From Actinomyces slackii (lineage in GTDB: Bacteria; Actinomycetota; Actinomycetes; Actinomycetales; Actinomycetaceae), in assembly GCF_900637295.1 (NCBI RefSeq), contig NZ_LR134363.1, positions 868,001 through 932,000 of the forward strand: 64,000 bases of DNA, written 5' to 3'. The notes under the pieces were generated by a model. That model ran no database searches and was not told the origin of the DNA. It was given only the letters and a program-made list of their open reading frames with translations. A program made the position numbers and the translations under genes. Shown piece after piece: positions 33,294 through 43,829 of the stretch. How positions within the stretch are numbered: the first letter of the stretch is position 1; every line of letters starts with the position of its first letter.

Positions 33294-34453
33294 GCGGGGG
33301 ACCCTGGGTGGCGGCGCTGCTGGTCGCCCTGGCGGTCGCCGTCATGCTGCTGCCGCCGCGCCGCGGCCCCCATGCGCGGCTGGAGCAGCGCCGGCGGCCG
33401 CCTCGCCCTGAGGCCATGCCGGAGGTGGAGATCGGCCTGCTGCTCGTCGAGGTCGCCAGCCTCCTGAGGGCGGGTTCCACCCCTCAGGCGGCCTGGCAGC
33501 GGGCGCTGGGCCGCATCGGCATCACGCAGGGGGCCCGCCCGGGGGAGGACGGCGTCCCTGCGGCCCTGCTCAGCCTGGAGGCCGGTGGCTCGTGGCACTC
33601 CTGGCTCTCCGGCCTGCGAGGCGGGACGGTGGCGCTCCCGCCCTCCCGGGCGGCGCGGGCCCGACGCCGTGCCTGCGCCGCCGCGGTGCCGGGGGCCGTG
33701 GCCTCCTGCCGGCTCTCGGCCCGGCTGGGAGCCCCCTTGGCGGAGATCCTGGAGGCGGTGGCCGACTCCGTGGCCGAGGCCGGTCGGGCGGAGTCCTCCC
33801 GCTCAGCCGCACTGACCGGGCCGCGCACCACGGCCCGGCTCCTGTCATGCCTGCCGCCGGTGGGGCTGGTCCTGGGCGCCCTGGTGGGCGCTGATCCGGC
33901 CTCCCTGCTCCTGGACGGCGGCTGGGGGACGGCACTGGGCCTGCTCGGGGTGGGGCTCATGGTGGTGGGCAATCGCCTGACCTCCCGCCTGGTGCGCGCG
34001 GCGACGGCGCCGTCGGGCAGCGTCGATGAGGCCCTGGTGCTGGATCTGGCCGCCGCCTCCCTGCGCTCTGGCGCCTCCCTGCCCGGGGTCCTCACGGCCC
34101 TGGGACAGGCCCTTGAGGAGGAGGGGCTGTGCGTCGTCGGGCGGGCACTGCTGCTGGGGGCGCAGTGGGAGGAGGCCTGGGCGGCGCCGGAGGACGCTCG
34201 GTGGCGGGAGCGGCGCCGTCGGCTGGAGGCCTGCCTGCGGCCGGGGTGGGAGGACGGGGCGTCACCGGACTCCCTGCTGGTGGCCACCGCGGGCGCGCTG
34301 CGCGCGGGGAGGCGCGCCCAGGATGAGGAGGCGGCCGAGCGCCTGGCGGTGCGCCTGGTGCTCCCCCTGGGAGGCTGCTACCTGCCGGCCTTCGTCATCC
34401 TGGGCATTGTGCCGGTGGTGGCCTCCGTGGGTCTGGGGATGCTGGCGGGCTGA
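33290..34453 (+). CDS. TadB-TadC fusion, Tad inner-membrane platform
   Basis: A 387-residue protein with two type II secretion F-like regions. The first (about residues 40-230) has EVASLLRAGSTPQAAW and SARLGAPLAEILEAVADSVAE; the second (about 240-387) has LDLAAASLRSGASLPGVLTALG and ERLAVRLVLPLGGCYLPAFVILGIVPV. In mycobacteria and many actinobacteria TadB and TadC are separate, so this looks like a fusion. No pilin (Flp), TadE or TadF follows: the next gene encodes a PH-domain protein. The start overlaps the cpaF stop. Confidence 0.85.
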   Translation: MSGGPWVAALLVALAVAVMLLPPRRGPHARLEQRRRPPRPEAMPEVEIGLLLVEVASLLRAGSTPQAAWQRALGRIGITQGARPGEDGVPAALLSLEAGGSWHSWLSGLRGGTVALPPSRAARARRRACAAAVPGAVASCRLSARLGAPLAEILEAVADSVAEAGRAESSRSAALTGPRTTARLLSCLPPVGLVLGALVGADPASLLLDGGWGTALGLLGVGLMVVGNRLTSRLVRAATAPSGSVDEALVLDLAAASLRSGASLPGVLTALGQALEEEGLCVVGRALLLGAQWEEAWAAPEDARWRERRRRLEACLRPGWEDGASPDSLLVATAGALRAGRRAQDEEAAERLAVRLVLPLGGCYLPAFVILGIVPVVASVGLGMLAG

Positions 34454-34555
34454 GACGGCCCGGGCCGCGGCCGCGCCGCGGAGCCTCATATCGCCCCATA
34501 TCGCCTCATATTGCCGCGGCCTGCGGCCGGTGCGAGTCCGGGGGAGTCTGGCACC

Positions 34556-35077
34556 ATGGGGGCCATGGCAATTCCCAAGAAGATGCTCAGCCGTGACGAG
34601 GTCGTCGTGCGGCATATGCGCACCCATATCAAGGTCATCCTGGGGCGGATCGCCCTGCTGGCCCTCATCCTGGTCGCGGCCGTGGTCGCCTCGGTGCTCG
34701 TGCCGGCGGAGTGGAGTCCCTGGGGCTATCTGGCGATCTGGCTCCTGGCGCTGGCCATCAGTGTCCCGGCCTTCGTCCTGGCCTGGCTGGCCTGGCTGAC
34801 CACGACCTACACGATCACGACCAAGCGGGTCATCACCCGTTCGGGCATCCTCAATCGAACGGGTCATGACCTGCCGCTGAGCCGCATCTCGGATGTCCAG
34901 CAGGACAAGGACCTGAGCGACCGCTTCTTCGGCTGCGGGACTCTGGCCCTGCAGACCTCCTCGGATGATCCGCTCATCCTCCACGACATCCCCAAGGTGG
35001 AGATGGTTCAGGTCGAGATCTCCAACCTGCTGTTCAACGACATCCAGGGCGCCATCGACGCCGACCCCACCAACTAG
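34556..35077 (+). CDS. PH-domain (bPH2/YdbS-type) membrane protein
   Basis: A 173-residue protein with two adjacent membrane helices (RIALLALILVAAVVASVLV and YLAIWLLALAISVPAFVLAWLAWL) followed by a bacterial PH domain: TTYTITTKRVITRSGILNRTGHDLPLSRISDVQQDKDLSDRFFGCGTLAL is the family signature of DUF304/bPH2. Such proteins are implicated in envelope stress or toxin sensing, but no defined role is known here. ATG at 34556 (GGGGGAG upstream) is used; ATG at 34565 (MAIPKKML) is equally possible. It is followed by the second 72-bp palindrome. Confidence 0.85.
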   Translation: MGAMAIPKKMLSRDEVVVRHMRTHIKVILGRIALLALILVAAVVASVLVPAEWSPWGYLAIWLLALAISVPAFVLAWLAWLTTTYTITTKRVITRSGILNRTGHDLPLSRISDVQQDKDLSDRFFGCGTLALQTSSDDPLILHDIPKVEMVQVEISNLLFNDIQGAIDADPTN

Positions 35078-35081
35078 CCTG

Positions 35082-35153
35082 ACTCCGCCAATTTGCGTGA
35101 GTTCGTACTTTTCCGGGCCCGGAAAAGTACGAACTCACGCAAATTGGCGGAGT
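35082..35153. repeat. 72-bp perfect palindrome between convergent genes, copy 2
   Basis: Same sequence and same setting as 14684-14755: it starts 5 bases after the upstream stop and ends 7 bases before the ahpD stop. It differs at one position in each arm (C to T on the left, G to A on the right), so pairing of all 36 bases is preserved. Confidence 0.9.
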
Positions 35154-35160
35154 GACGGGG

Positions 35161-35691
35161 TCAGCCGAGGGTCTCGACGGCGCTGATCGCCTGGGCGGCG
35201 CCGGCCAGCGTCGAGGCGATGCGCACGGCCTCCCAGACCTGCTCGGTGGACAGGCCCTCGCCGCGAACGGTGGCCTCGTGGGAGGTCACGCACTTCTCGC
35301 AGCCGTTGATGGTGGACACCGCCAGGCTCCACAGCTCGAAGTCGACCTTCTCCACGCCGCCGGCCGAGCCGATGATGTTCATGCGCAGGCCCATGCGCTC
35401 ATTGGCGTAGGCCTCGCCCAGGAAGTGGCGGGTGCGGTAGGCGACGTTGTTCATGGCCATGATGGAGGCCGCGCCCAGGGCCGCCTTGAGCGCCTCCTCG
35501 CTCAGGTGGCCGCGAGCGTCCTCGACCACCTGGACCAGGACGGACTCGTTGCGGGTGGCGGCCGCGGCGGCCACGAAGGTGCCCCACTGCTGCTGCTCGC
35601 TCAGCGAGGAGGAGCGGGCCAGGGTGGACAGGTTCAGGGACAGGTCCTTGGCCCACTCGGGCAGGGCGGAGCGGAGGGTCTCGATGCTCAT
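35161..35691 (-). CDS. ahpD: Alkyl hydroperoxide reductase AhpD-like (carboxymuconolactone decarboxylase family)
   Basis: A 176-residue thiol peroxidase partner. The redox motif is [20 protein letters not shown] with CxxC and downstream His, the AhpD active site. [32 protein letters not shown] is the AhpD helical segment. In mycobacteria AhpD links dihydrolipoamide-based reductants to AhpC. It lies 39 bases downstream of ahpC on the same strand, so the pair is an oxidative-stress operon. Confidence 0.95.
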   Translation of the reverse strand: MSIETLRSALPEWAKDLSLNLSTLARSSSLSEQQQWGTFVAAAAATRNESVLVQVVEDARGHLSEEALKAALGAASIMAMNNVAYRTRHFLGEAYANERMGLRMNIIGSAGGVEKVDFELWSLAVSTINGCEKCVTSHEATVRGEGLSTEQVWEAVRIASTLAGAAQAISAVETLG

Positions 35692-35730
35692 GCGGGTCTC
35701 GCTTTCTCGGTTTCTCAGTCGCCCGGGGGC

Positions 35731-36312
35731 TCAGTTGGTCATCTCGCCCAGGGCGTCGATGGTGGCGGCCCCGGCCTTCCAGTTGCAGGCGCACAGCTCG
35801 TCGGACTGCAGGGCGTCGAGCTGGCGAAGGGTCTCGTCGGTGTTGCGGCCCACCGAGCCGGAGGTGATGGACACCGACTGGATGACGTTGTGCGGGTCGA
35901 CGATGAAGGTGGCGCGGTCGGCCACGCCATCGGCGTTGAGGACGCCCAGGGCGGAGGCGAGCTCGCGGTTGAGGTCGGAGGCCATGGGGAAGGGCAGGTC
36001 CTGGAGCTTGTCGTGGCTGCGGCGCCAGGCGTAGTGGGTGTACTCGTTGTCCACCGAGACGCCCACGACCTCGCAGTCGCGGTCCTTGAAGTCCTGGTAG
36101 AGGTCGCCGAATGCGGAGATCTCCGTGGGGCACACGAAGGTGAAGTCCTTGGGCCAGAAGAAGACGACGCGCCAGGTGCCCTCGGGGACCTGGGAGGAGA
36201 CGGTGGTGAAGTAGTCCTCGGGCTGGCTGGCCTCGACGTCCTTGAGGTTGCCGGGGACGACGGCGGTGAGCTCGTAGGCGGGGAACTGGTCGCCGATGGT
36301 CAGAACGGCCAT
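35731..36312 (-). CDS. ahpC: Peroxiredoxin AhpC
   Basis: A 193-residue 2-Cys peroxiredoxin. The peroxidatic Cys is in FFWPKDFTFVCPTEIS; the resolving region is ELCACNWKAG near the C-terminus, as in actinobacterial AhpC. The ATG at 36312 has AGGAGG six bases upstream, whereas the in-frame ATG 23 codons further up lacks one. The region upstream (36313-36515) has an AT-richer section with CTATGCGATAG (36429-36439), a possible OxyR-type element but too short to call. Divergent from the methyltransferase gene. Confidence 0.96.
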   Translation of the reverse strand: MAVLTIGDQFPAYELTAVVPGNLKDVEASQPEDYFTTVSSQVPEGTWRVVFFWPKDFTFVCPTEISAFGDLYQDFKDRDCEVVGVSVDNEYTHYAWRRSHDKLQDLPFPMASDLNRELASALGVLNADGVADRATFIVDPHNVIQSVSITSGSVGRNTDETLRQLDALQSDELCACNWKAGAATIDALGEMTN

Positions 36313-36515
36313 GTGGGTGCCTCCTGGGGCTGGTGGGATGAACGATGCGGCTGCCAACAGGGCGGGGCCCTGATGGCGCAACGCTAGGTCACTCGGTTAA
36401 TAGGGGCAAGCGCCTCGGTGGCGATGAACTATGCGATAGAGGTTATGGAAACGATTGCCGACGGCGACCGGCCCCGCACTGCGCCCCGGCCTCCAGCCCG
36501 GGCTACGGTCGGGTC

Positions 36516-38183
36516 ATGAGCGAGTCCAGCGCGCAGCCCCCTCAGTCGCCCCCATCGGCCCAGCCAGTCCAGCCAGTCCAGCCAGTCCAGCTGGCCCCGC
36601 CGGCCTCACCGCCCCCACCGGTCCTCAGCCCCGAGCGGGCCCGGGATCTGCGCAAGGACTTAGAGGCCAGCGGCTGGGGGGTCGACGCCGTCGCCCACCT
36701 GCTGGGCCCGGCCGCTCAGGCCGCGCTGGAGCGCGAGATCCTCGCCCCGGCGCGCCGAGCCATCCGCAGTGCCCTGGACGAGGACCGCGCGGCCGGGGCC
36801 TCCCCCTCACCGGTCGCCCTCCTGACCGCCCTGTTCATGCTGGGCCAGGCCATCGCCGCCACCGAGCTCGACGCCGTTTGGCCGCGCACCCGCAGCCGCG
36901 GCGCCGCCGCCATCGGCCTGATCACCGAGCCCGACTCCCGGGGCCTGGTGCGCGCCCGGGTGGACCTGCGCCCCCATGAGGCCGCGGACGACTCCGGCCC
37001 CGTGCGCTGGTGGGTGGCCTCCGACCTGGGCGAGCTCGTCACCGGCCGCGCCCTGGCCCCTGACCATGTCCTGGGCATCGGCGGCGCCGGCCTGACCCTG
37101 GCCGGGCTGACCCCGCGCCGGCCCGTCGCCTCGGCCCTGGACCTGGGGTGCGGCTGCGGCATCCAGTCCCTCTACCTTCTGCGCCATGCCGAGCGCGTGA
37201 CCGCCACTGACCTCTCCGAGCGGGCCCTGGCCTTCACCGCCTTCAACGCCGCTCTGGCCGGGGATGCGGATCGCCTGGAGCTCCTGGCCGGCTCCCTGCT
37301 GGAGCCTGTTGCCGGCAGGCGCTTCGACCTCATCGCCACCAACCCGCCCTTCGTGCTGACGCCGACGGCGGTGCGCGAGGCGGGCCTGCCGCTCATGGAG
37401 TACCGCGACGCCGGCGGCCCCATCCTGCCCGGGCTCCTGGCCGGCCTGGGGGATCACCTGGAGCCGGGCGGGATCGCGGTGGCCCTGGGCAACTGGGAGC
37501 ACCGGCGGGGGAGTCACTGGCGTCAGGAGGTGGAGTCCTGGCTGCCGGCGGGCGCCGACGCCTGGGTGGTCCAGCGCGAGGTCCAGGACCCTGTGGCCTA
37601 CGCCGCCCTGTGGCTGCGCGACGGCGGCCTGGCCCCGGAGCGCGACCCGGAGGGATTCGACGCCGCCTTGGAGGCCTGGGCCGGGGACTTCGAGGATCGC
37701 GGGGTCGAGGCCCTGGGCATGGGCTACCTCATCGTCGCCATGCCCGACAGCCCCCGCCAGCCCTGGCGCGTCCTGGAGGAGGTGACCACCAGCGGCACCG
37801 GGGCGCTCGGCGCCCATGTCGCCGAGGTGGTGGAGGCCCAGGGCCTTGTGGTCGGGCTCGACGAGGAGTCCCTGTCCGCCCTGCACCCGGTCCGCTCCGC
37901 TGACGTCACCGAGGAGCGCCACTACATCCCCGGCCAGAGCGAGCCCACGGTGATCCTCCTGCGCCAGGGCGGGGGCCTGGGGAGGGCCCTGGTCGCCAGC
38001 ACCACCATGAGCGCCCTGGCCGGTGTGGCCGACGGCGAGCTGAGCCTGTCCCAGATCGCCACCGCCCTGGCCGCACTCAGCGGGCTGGAGGGCCGCGAGG
38101 CGCTGGAGCTGCGCGCCCAGGTGCTGGCCGAGGCCCGCGAGCTGGCCCGCTGCGGCCTGCTATCCCTGCGCCGGCCGTCCTGA
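36516..38183 (+). CDS. SAM-dependent methyltransferase, actinobacterial PrmC/RsmC-like
   Basis: A 555-residue cytosolic enzyme. SAM motif I is ALDLGCGCGIQSLYLL; the catalytic NPPY-type motif is IATNPPFVLTP, typical of N-methyltransferases acting on glutamine, adenine or guanine. The N-terminal region (residues 30-200) matches the DUF7059-type domain of actinobacterial methyltransferases, and the C-terminal region (about residues 380-555) is family-specific. The substrate (rRNA, protein or small molecule) is not evident. Its N-terminus includes a short PVQ repeat (about 36551-36590). The start is the ATG giving MSESSAQPP; its ribosome binding site is weak. Confidence 0.88.
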   Translation: MSESSAQPPQSPPSAQPVQPVQPVQLAPPASPPPPVLSPERARDLRKDLEASGWGVDAVAHLLGPAAQAALEREILAPARRAIRSALDEDRAAGASPSPVALLTALFMLGQAIAATELDAVWPRTRSRGAAAIGLITEPDSRGLVRARVDLRPHEAADDSGPVRWWVASDLGELVTGRALAPDHVLGIGGAGLTLAGLTPRRPVASALDLGCGCGIQSLYLLRHAERVTATDLSERALAFTAFNAALAGDADRLELLAGSLLEPVAGRRFDLIATNPPFVLTPTAVREAGLPLMEYRDAGGPILPGLLAGLGDHLEPGGIAVALGNWEHRRGSHWRQEVESWLPAGADAWVVQREVQDPVAYAALWLRDGGLAPERDPEGFDAALEAWAGDFEDRGVEALGMGYLIVAMPDSPRQPWRVLEEVTTSGTGALGAHVAEVVEAQGLVVGLDEESLSALHPVRSADVTEERHYIPGQSEPTVILLRQGGGLGRALVASTTMSALAGVADGELSLSQIATALAALSGLEGREALELRAQVLAEARELARCGLLSLRRPS

Positions 38184-38414
38184 CCCGAGGCCGCCCACAC
38201 CCTGGGGCGAGGCCGCGCCGGCCTGGCCGGGGAGGCTGCGGCACTGGCCGGCCGCCGGTCGTCGATCGACTGCGCGATGGCGCGGACTCGGTGTGACGGG
38301 TCACGACGCAGGCCCTCGCGCGGGCCGCTGAGATGCCTGCGTGACCTGTCCCGCAGCCGAATCGCCCTCGGGAGGGGCATGGGATGGCGGGTCAGCGCTT
38401 AGCATCGCACGGTG

Positions 38415-39392
38415 ATGATTCTGCGAGCACCGGCACTGACCAGGCGCATGCGCCTGGGTGGCTCCGCGCTCGCGGCTGTCTGCCTGCTGGGCGCCGTGGG
38501 TCTGTGGGCCGTGTTCGTGCGCACCCGCTCCGGGCAGTTCCTGGAGGCCGCCGCCCTGGAGGGGTCGCGGATCGGCTCCCACTACGTCAATGACCAGGCC
38601 CGTGCGCTGCTGTCCGTGGTCTCGATGCCGGCGGCCGTGGCCCTGGTGGTCGTCATCCTCCTGGTGGGCCTGGCGCGCCGGAGCCACCGTCGCGCTATCT
38701 GGGCGGTGATCGCCGTCGTCGGCGCCAATGCGAGCACCCAGATCCTCAAGCACTGGGTGCTGGTGCGCCCCGATTACGACATGACGGTCCGTTGGGACAA
38801 TGCCAACACCCTGCCCTCGGGGCACACGACGATCGCCGCCTCGGCGGCCGTGGCCCTGGTTCTGCTGGCCGGCGGGCGCTGGCGCGGCTGGGCGGCCTGG
38901 GCGGGGGCGGCCGGCTCGGTCGCCATGGGCTACTCCACCCTGGTCTGCCAGTGGCACCGGCCCGCCGACGTGCTGGCTGCCCTGCTGGTGGCCGTGGCCT
39001 GGGGCGGGATCGCGGTGGCCGGCGGGGCCTGGGCCGACGGCGCCGAGGAGCCTGCGGAGTCGGCCTCCAGCCCCGAGCTCGCCCGCCAGCGCCGTATCAC
39101 CTGGCTTCTGGCCTGCCTGGGCGCGCTGAGCGCCCTGCCCGCCGTGGCGCTGGGCCTGTGGGTGCTGAGCAGGCTGGGGGAGTCCTTCGCGCGCACGGAG
39201 TACTTCGCCTCCTACGCGGTGGGCTCGGCGGCGACGGTGGCGGTCGGCTGCCTGACCCTGGCGTCGGTGACGGCCCTGGGCTTCCACCCCTCGCCCTCCC
39301 GCCGCCCCGACGGCGGGAGCCCGGCTGAGGGCTCCCAGGCTCAGGGAGCGACGCCCTCCGCTCAGAGCCCAGGCGAGCCGACCTCCCGCTGA
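38415..39392 (+). CDS. PAP2-family phosphatase, integral membrane
   Basis: A 325-residue lipid phosphatase-like protein with intact PAP2 motifs: LKHWVLVRPDYD (K-x5-RP), NTLPSGHTTIAAS (PSGH) and CQWHRPADVLAA (catalytic His). The core has four or more helices, and additional helices lie C-terminally (ITWLLACLGALSALPAVALGL, VGSAATVAVGCLTLASVTAL). It probably dephosphorylates a lipid phosphate at the outer membrane face. A GTG one codon upstream is an alternative start. Unlike the PAP2 half of the kinase fusion at 10557-12155, this one looks active. Confidence 0.9.
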   Translation: MILRAPALTRRMRLGGSALAAVCLLGAVGLWAVFVRTRSGQFLEAAALEGSRIGSHYVNDQARALLSVVSMPAAVALVVVILLVGLARRSHRRAIWAVIAVVGANASTQILKHWVLVRPDYDMTVRWDNANTLPSGHTTIAASAAVALVLLAGGRWRGWAAWAGAAGSVAMGYSTLVCQWHRPADVLAALLVAVAWGGIAVAGGAWADGAEEPAESASSPELARQRRITWLLACLGALSALPAVALGLWVLSRLGESFARTEYFASYAVGSAATVAVGCLTLASVTALGFHPSPSRRPDGGSPAEGSQAQGATPSAQSPGEPTSR

Positions 39393-39429
39393 ACCATCCA
39401 CCGTCTCGGTGCCGGGACCGCTGAGGGCT

Positions 39430-39478
39430 GGTCCGACCTGATCTGACCTGGTCCGACCTGGTCCGACCTGGTCCGACG
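39430..39478. repeat. GGTCCGACCT short tandem repeat
   Basis: Five near-identical units of the 10-base word GGTCCGACCT (one with ATCTGACCT) follow the PAP2 gene. They probably arose by slippage. The surrounding gap (39393-39556) holds no gene. Confidence 0.8.
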
Positions 39479-39556
39479 CCGCGGCCGGAGCCTGATCGGA
39501 TGACTGGACTGACGGGGCCCGGGCCCGGGTCCGCCGGCCCTGGCCGACCCAGGCCA

Positions 39557-41260
39557 CTACTGGGGGTCGGCGGCGGGCAGCTCGACGGTGAAGACCGTCC
39601 CGCGCTGGGGCCCCTCGGTGCGGGAGTCCACGCTCAGGGTCCCGCCGTGGGAGGCCACGATGGCCTGCGCGATCGACATGCCCAGGCCCGTGGAGCCGGT
39701 GCCGCGCTCGCGGGAGGCGTCCCCCCGGGCGAAGCGCTCGAAGATCCGCTCGCGGACCCCGGGGTCGATGCCGGGCCCGTTGTCGCTGATGCGCACCACC
39801 AGGTTTCCCCCATCGCGGCTGAGCGAGGCCACCACCCGGCTGCCCGCGGGGGTGTGGACGCGGGCGTTGGCCAGCAGATTGACCAGCACCTGGCGCAGGC
39901 GGGCCTCCTCGCCCTGGACCAGGGCGGGCTCGGGGGTGAAGTCCTCGATCTGCTCAGGGTCGGCGTCAGCGGGGGGCGAGAGGACCTCGAGGTCCAGGTG
40001 CCAGTCGTGATCCGGGCCGGCGGCCTGGGCGTCGGCCACGGTGTCGATGAGGATCTCCACCAGATCCACCTCCTCGCGCTCCACCTCCCGTCCGGCGTCC
40101 AGGCGCGCCAGCAGCAGCAGATCCTCGACCAGCGCGGTCATGCGCAGGGACTCGGAGTGGACCCGGTCCAGGGCGCGCTCGGCGTCCTCGGTCAGATCGG
40201 GCGGGCTCTCGCGCTGGACCAGCTCGGTGTAGCCGCGGATGGAGGCCAGCGGCGTGCGCAGCTCGTGGGAGGCGTCGGCCACGAACTGGCGCACCTGGGT
40301 CTCGGAGCGCTGGCGGGCCGCCAGGGCGGCCTCGACATGCCCCAGGAGCGTGTTGAGGGCGGTGCCCACCTGCCCGACCTCCGATGAGGAGGCCAGATCG
40401 GCGTCGGTCACCCGCTCCTCGATGCTGACCTCGCCGCGCTCCAGGGGCTGGGCGGCCACGCGCTGGGCGGTGCTGGCCACGCGCTCCAGGGGGGCCAGGG
40501 AGGATCGCACCATGGCCCGCCCGGCCAGGGCCATGATGAGTGCGCCCAGGGCGGCGGCGATGGCCTCGATGAGCATCTGGGTGCGCACCAGGCCGTTGTT
40601 CGCCTCCAGGGACAGGCCGGTGATGACGGTGCTGCCGCTGGCGGGGTCCAGGTTCGCCATGACGCGGTAGTCGCCCAGGCCCTTGATGTGGACGGTCTCG
40701 GGGTGGGAGTTGGGCGTGAGGTCCAGCAGCTCGGCGCAGGCATCGGCGCTCAGCGCCGTGTAGCGCCCCCGATTGTCGATGTAGGCGGCCTGGAAGGTCT
40801 GGTCCTCCTGGCTCTCATCATCGTCCCGGCTGTCCTTGCCGTCCTGGTCCCGGCTCGCCGCCTGCCCGGTGAGGACGACCCTGAGGGTGCCGGTGGACTG
40901 GCCGGCGGCCCTGAGGCCGGGGGGCAGTCCACGGTCGTCGTCGCCGTTGTGCTCGCTCGATCCGTGCTGCTCATCGGGGTCCGAGGGCGCGACGGTGCTC
41001 TGGGGGGCCGGCGCGGGATCGCCGGTGGCCCGCTCGGAGGCAGCGAAGAGCTGCTCGTCCGTCTTCCTCATGAGGGTGTGGTGCAGGGTGATGGTCGACA
41101 GGGCTCCCATGATGGCCGCCATGATGAGGACCAGCCCGACGACGCCCGCCACCAGGCGGGTGCGCAGGCTGCGCACCCGCCTGGTAGCGGGACGGGTGGG
41201 GCCGATCGCCTGGGCGGGGGCGTCGGGAGCGCCGTCGCAACGGTGTGACAGTGGGGGCAT
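39557..41260 (-). CDS. Two-component sensor histidine kinase
   Basis: A 567-residue membrane histidine kinase. Membrane helices lie near residues 35-60 and 225-245, with an extracellular domain between them that includes an acidic linker (SDPDEQHGSSEHNGDDD). HAMP-like sequence follows, then the H-box FVADASHELRTPLASIRGYTEL, N-box LLANARVHTPA, G1 SDNGPGIDPGV and G2 GSTGLGMSIAQAI. The ligand is unknown; the type resembles TcrY/TrcS/CseC kinases. It lies 37 bases downstream of its response regulator gene (41298-42056). The N-terminal coding region contains a 17-base perfect palindrome arm pair (41151-41185). Confidence 0.94.
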   Translation of the reverse strand: MPPLSHRCDGAPDAPAQAIGPTRPATRRVRSLRTRLVAGVVGLVLIMAAIMGALSTITLHHTLMRKTDEQLFAASERATGDPAPAPQSTVAPSDPDEQHGSSEHNGDDDRGLPPGLRAAGQSTGTLRVVLTGQAASRDQDGKDSRDDDESQEDQTFQAAYIDNRGRYTALSADACAELLDLTPNSHPETVHIKGLGDYRVMANLDPASGSTVITGLSLEANNGLVRTQMLIEAIAAALGALIMALAGRAMVRSSLAPLERVASTAQRVAAQPLERGEVSIEERVTDADLASSSEVGQVGTALNTLLGHVEAALAARQRSETQVRQFVADASHELRTPLASIRGYTELVQRESPPDLTEDAERALDRVHSESLRMTALVEDLLLLARLDAGREVEREEVDLVEILIDTVADAQAAGPDHDWHLDLEVLSPPADADPEQIEDFTPEPALVQGEEARLRQVLVNLLANARVHTPAGSRVVASLSRDGGNLVVRISDNGPGIDPGVRERIFERFARGDASRERGTGSTGLGMSIAQAIVASHGGTLSVDSRTEGPQRGTVFTVELPAADPQ

Positions 41261-41297
41261 GCCCGGCTCCGATGCGGTTGGGGTGCGGTCGGTGGTT

Positions 41298-42056
41298 CTA
41301 CGCGCCAGTGCCCTGGGGGGCGCTCTGGGCGGGCTTGAGCACGTAGCCGACTCCGCGCATGGTGTGGATCATGGGCTCGCGGCCCTTGTCGATCTTGCGG
41401 CGCAGGTAGGAGATGTAGAGCTCGACGATGTTGGCCTGGCCGCCGAAGTCGTAGTTCCAGACCCGATCGAGGATCTGCGGCTTGGACAGGACGCGGCGCG
41501 GGTTGCGCATGAGGAAGCGCAGCAGCTCGAACTCGGTGGCGGTCAGGCGGATCTCGTCCTGGCCCCGCCACACCTCGTGGGAGTCCTCGTTCATGCGCAG
41601 ATCCCCGACCTCCAGCAGGGAGGCGGGCTTGTCCTCCCCGGCCCCCGAGCGGCGCAGCAGCGCCCGCAGGCGCGCCACCACCTCCTCCAGGGAGAAGGGC
41701 TTGGTCACGTAGTCGTCGCCTCCGGCGGTCAGCCCGGCCACGCGATCCTCCACGGCGTCCTTGGCCGTGAGGAAGAGGACGGGGATGGAGGGGCTGTGGC
41801 CGTGGATGCGGCGCATGACCTCCAGGCCGTCGAAGTCGGGCAGCATGATGTCCAGGACGATGACGTCAGGGTCGATCTCCTTGGCGGCCTTGACCGCGGA
41901 GATCCCTGTGCTGGCGGTGGTGACCTCCCAGCCCTCGTAGCGCAGGGCGCTGGCCAGGAGATCGGCCAGCATTTGCTCGTCGTCGACCACGAGGACGCGG
42001 ACGGCGGTGCCGTCCGGGCGGGTCAGGGTTTCTGGGGCGCTCGTCATGTTGCTCAT
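41298..42056 (-). CDS. OmpR/PhoB-family response regulator
   Basis: A 252-residue response regulator. The receiver has the acidic pair VLVVDDEQ, phospho-acceptor D69 in VIVLDIMLPDFDG, Thr in LFLTAKD and Lys in YVTKPF. The winged-helix output domain (EIRLTATEFELLRFLMRNPRRVLSKPQIL, then GGQANIVELYISYLRRKID) is complete, so it binds DNA. It is the partner of the kinase just downstream. MSNMTSAPE is taken as start; a second ATG lies three codons in. Targets are unknown. Confidence 0.95.
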   Translation of the reverse strand: MSNMTSAPETLTRPDGTAVRVLVVDDEQMLADLLASALRYEGWEVTTASTGISAVKAAKEIDPDVIVLDIMLPDFDGLEVMRRIHGHSPSIPVLFLTAKDAVEDRVAGLTAGGDDYVTKPFSLEEVVARLRALLRRSGAGEDKPASLLEVGDLRMNEDSHEVWRGQDEIRLTATEFELLRFLMRNPRRVLSKPQILDRVWNYDFGGQANIVELYISYLRRKIDKGREPMIHTMRGVGYVLKPAQSAPQGTGA

Positions 42057-42473
42057 TCAACATCGCCGGGCTGAGCCTGACCAGAGCGACACCTGTGCTC
42101 CGCCTGTGTTATGAGGTTGAAACCTCGAGGTATATCCGGTGACACCGGGAGTGTGACATGCTTGCGGTGTTGTGCTGCACATATGTGGGATTAGTCCTGT
42201 TGGGTGGCAAGGCGGCGATCCAAAGCGTGATGCTCGGGGCGCGTGTGACTGGTGAGGCCGGTGGCATGGATGCTCACAGTTGCGGTGTGCCGAGTGGCGC
42301 TCTGGCGGCGTAGGCTCCCCCCGTACGGATCGCGTCCCCTCCCCAATATCCCGACGTCGTCCCGCGGCGTGGCCCCAGTCCCCAACTGGGCGCGAGTCTG
42401 AACTGCGCAACGCGCTGATAGCGTCATCGGTGGCCGCGGGCCGTCGATGACATCGCCTACAACCAGGAGAGTC
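42057..42473. other. Divergent intergenic region, response regulator/PAS protein
   Basis: About 415 bases, AT-richer than the genes, without a coding frame. A short dyad GAGGTT-GAAACCTC lies at about 42112-42126, and GGTGACACCGGGAGTGTGACA nearby (42139 on) contains TGACA/TGTCA-like half-sites that could bind a regulator. The PAS gene on the right has a good AGGAGAG ribosome binding site. Confidence 0.4.

Positions 42474-43829
<1,356 letters not shown>

Noticed and set aside
36429-36439. CTATGCGATAG dyad upstream of ahpC as an OxyR site
   Set aside because: The dyad is too short and lacks the extended OxyR spacing; no oxyR gene is in the window.
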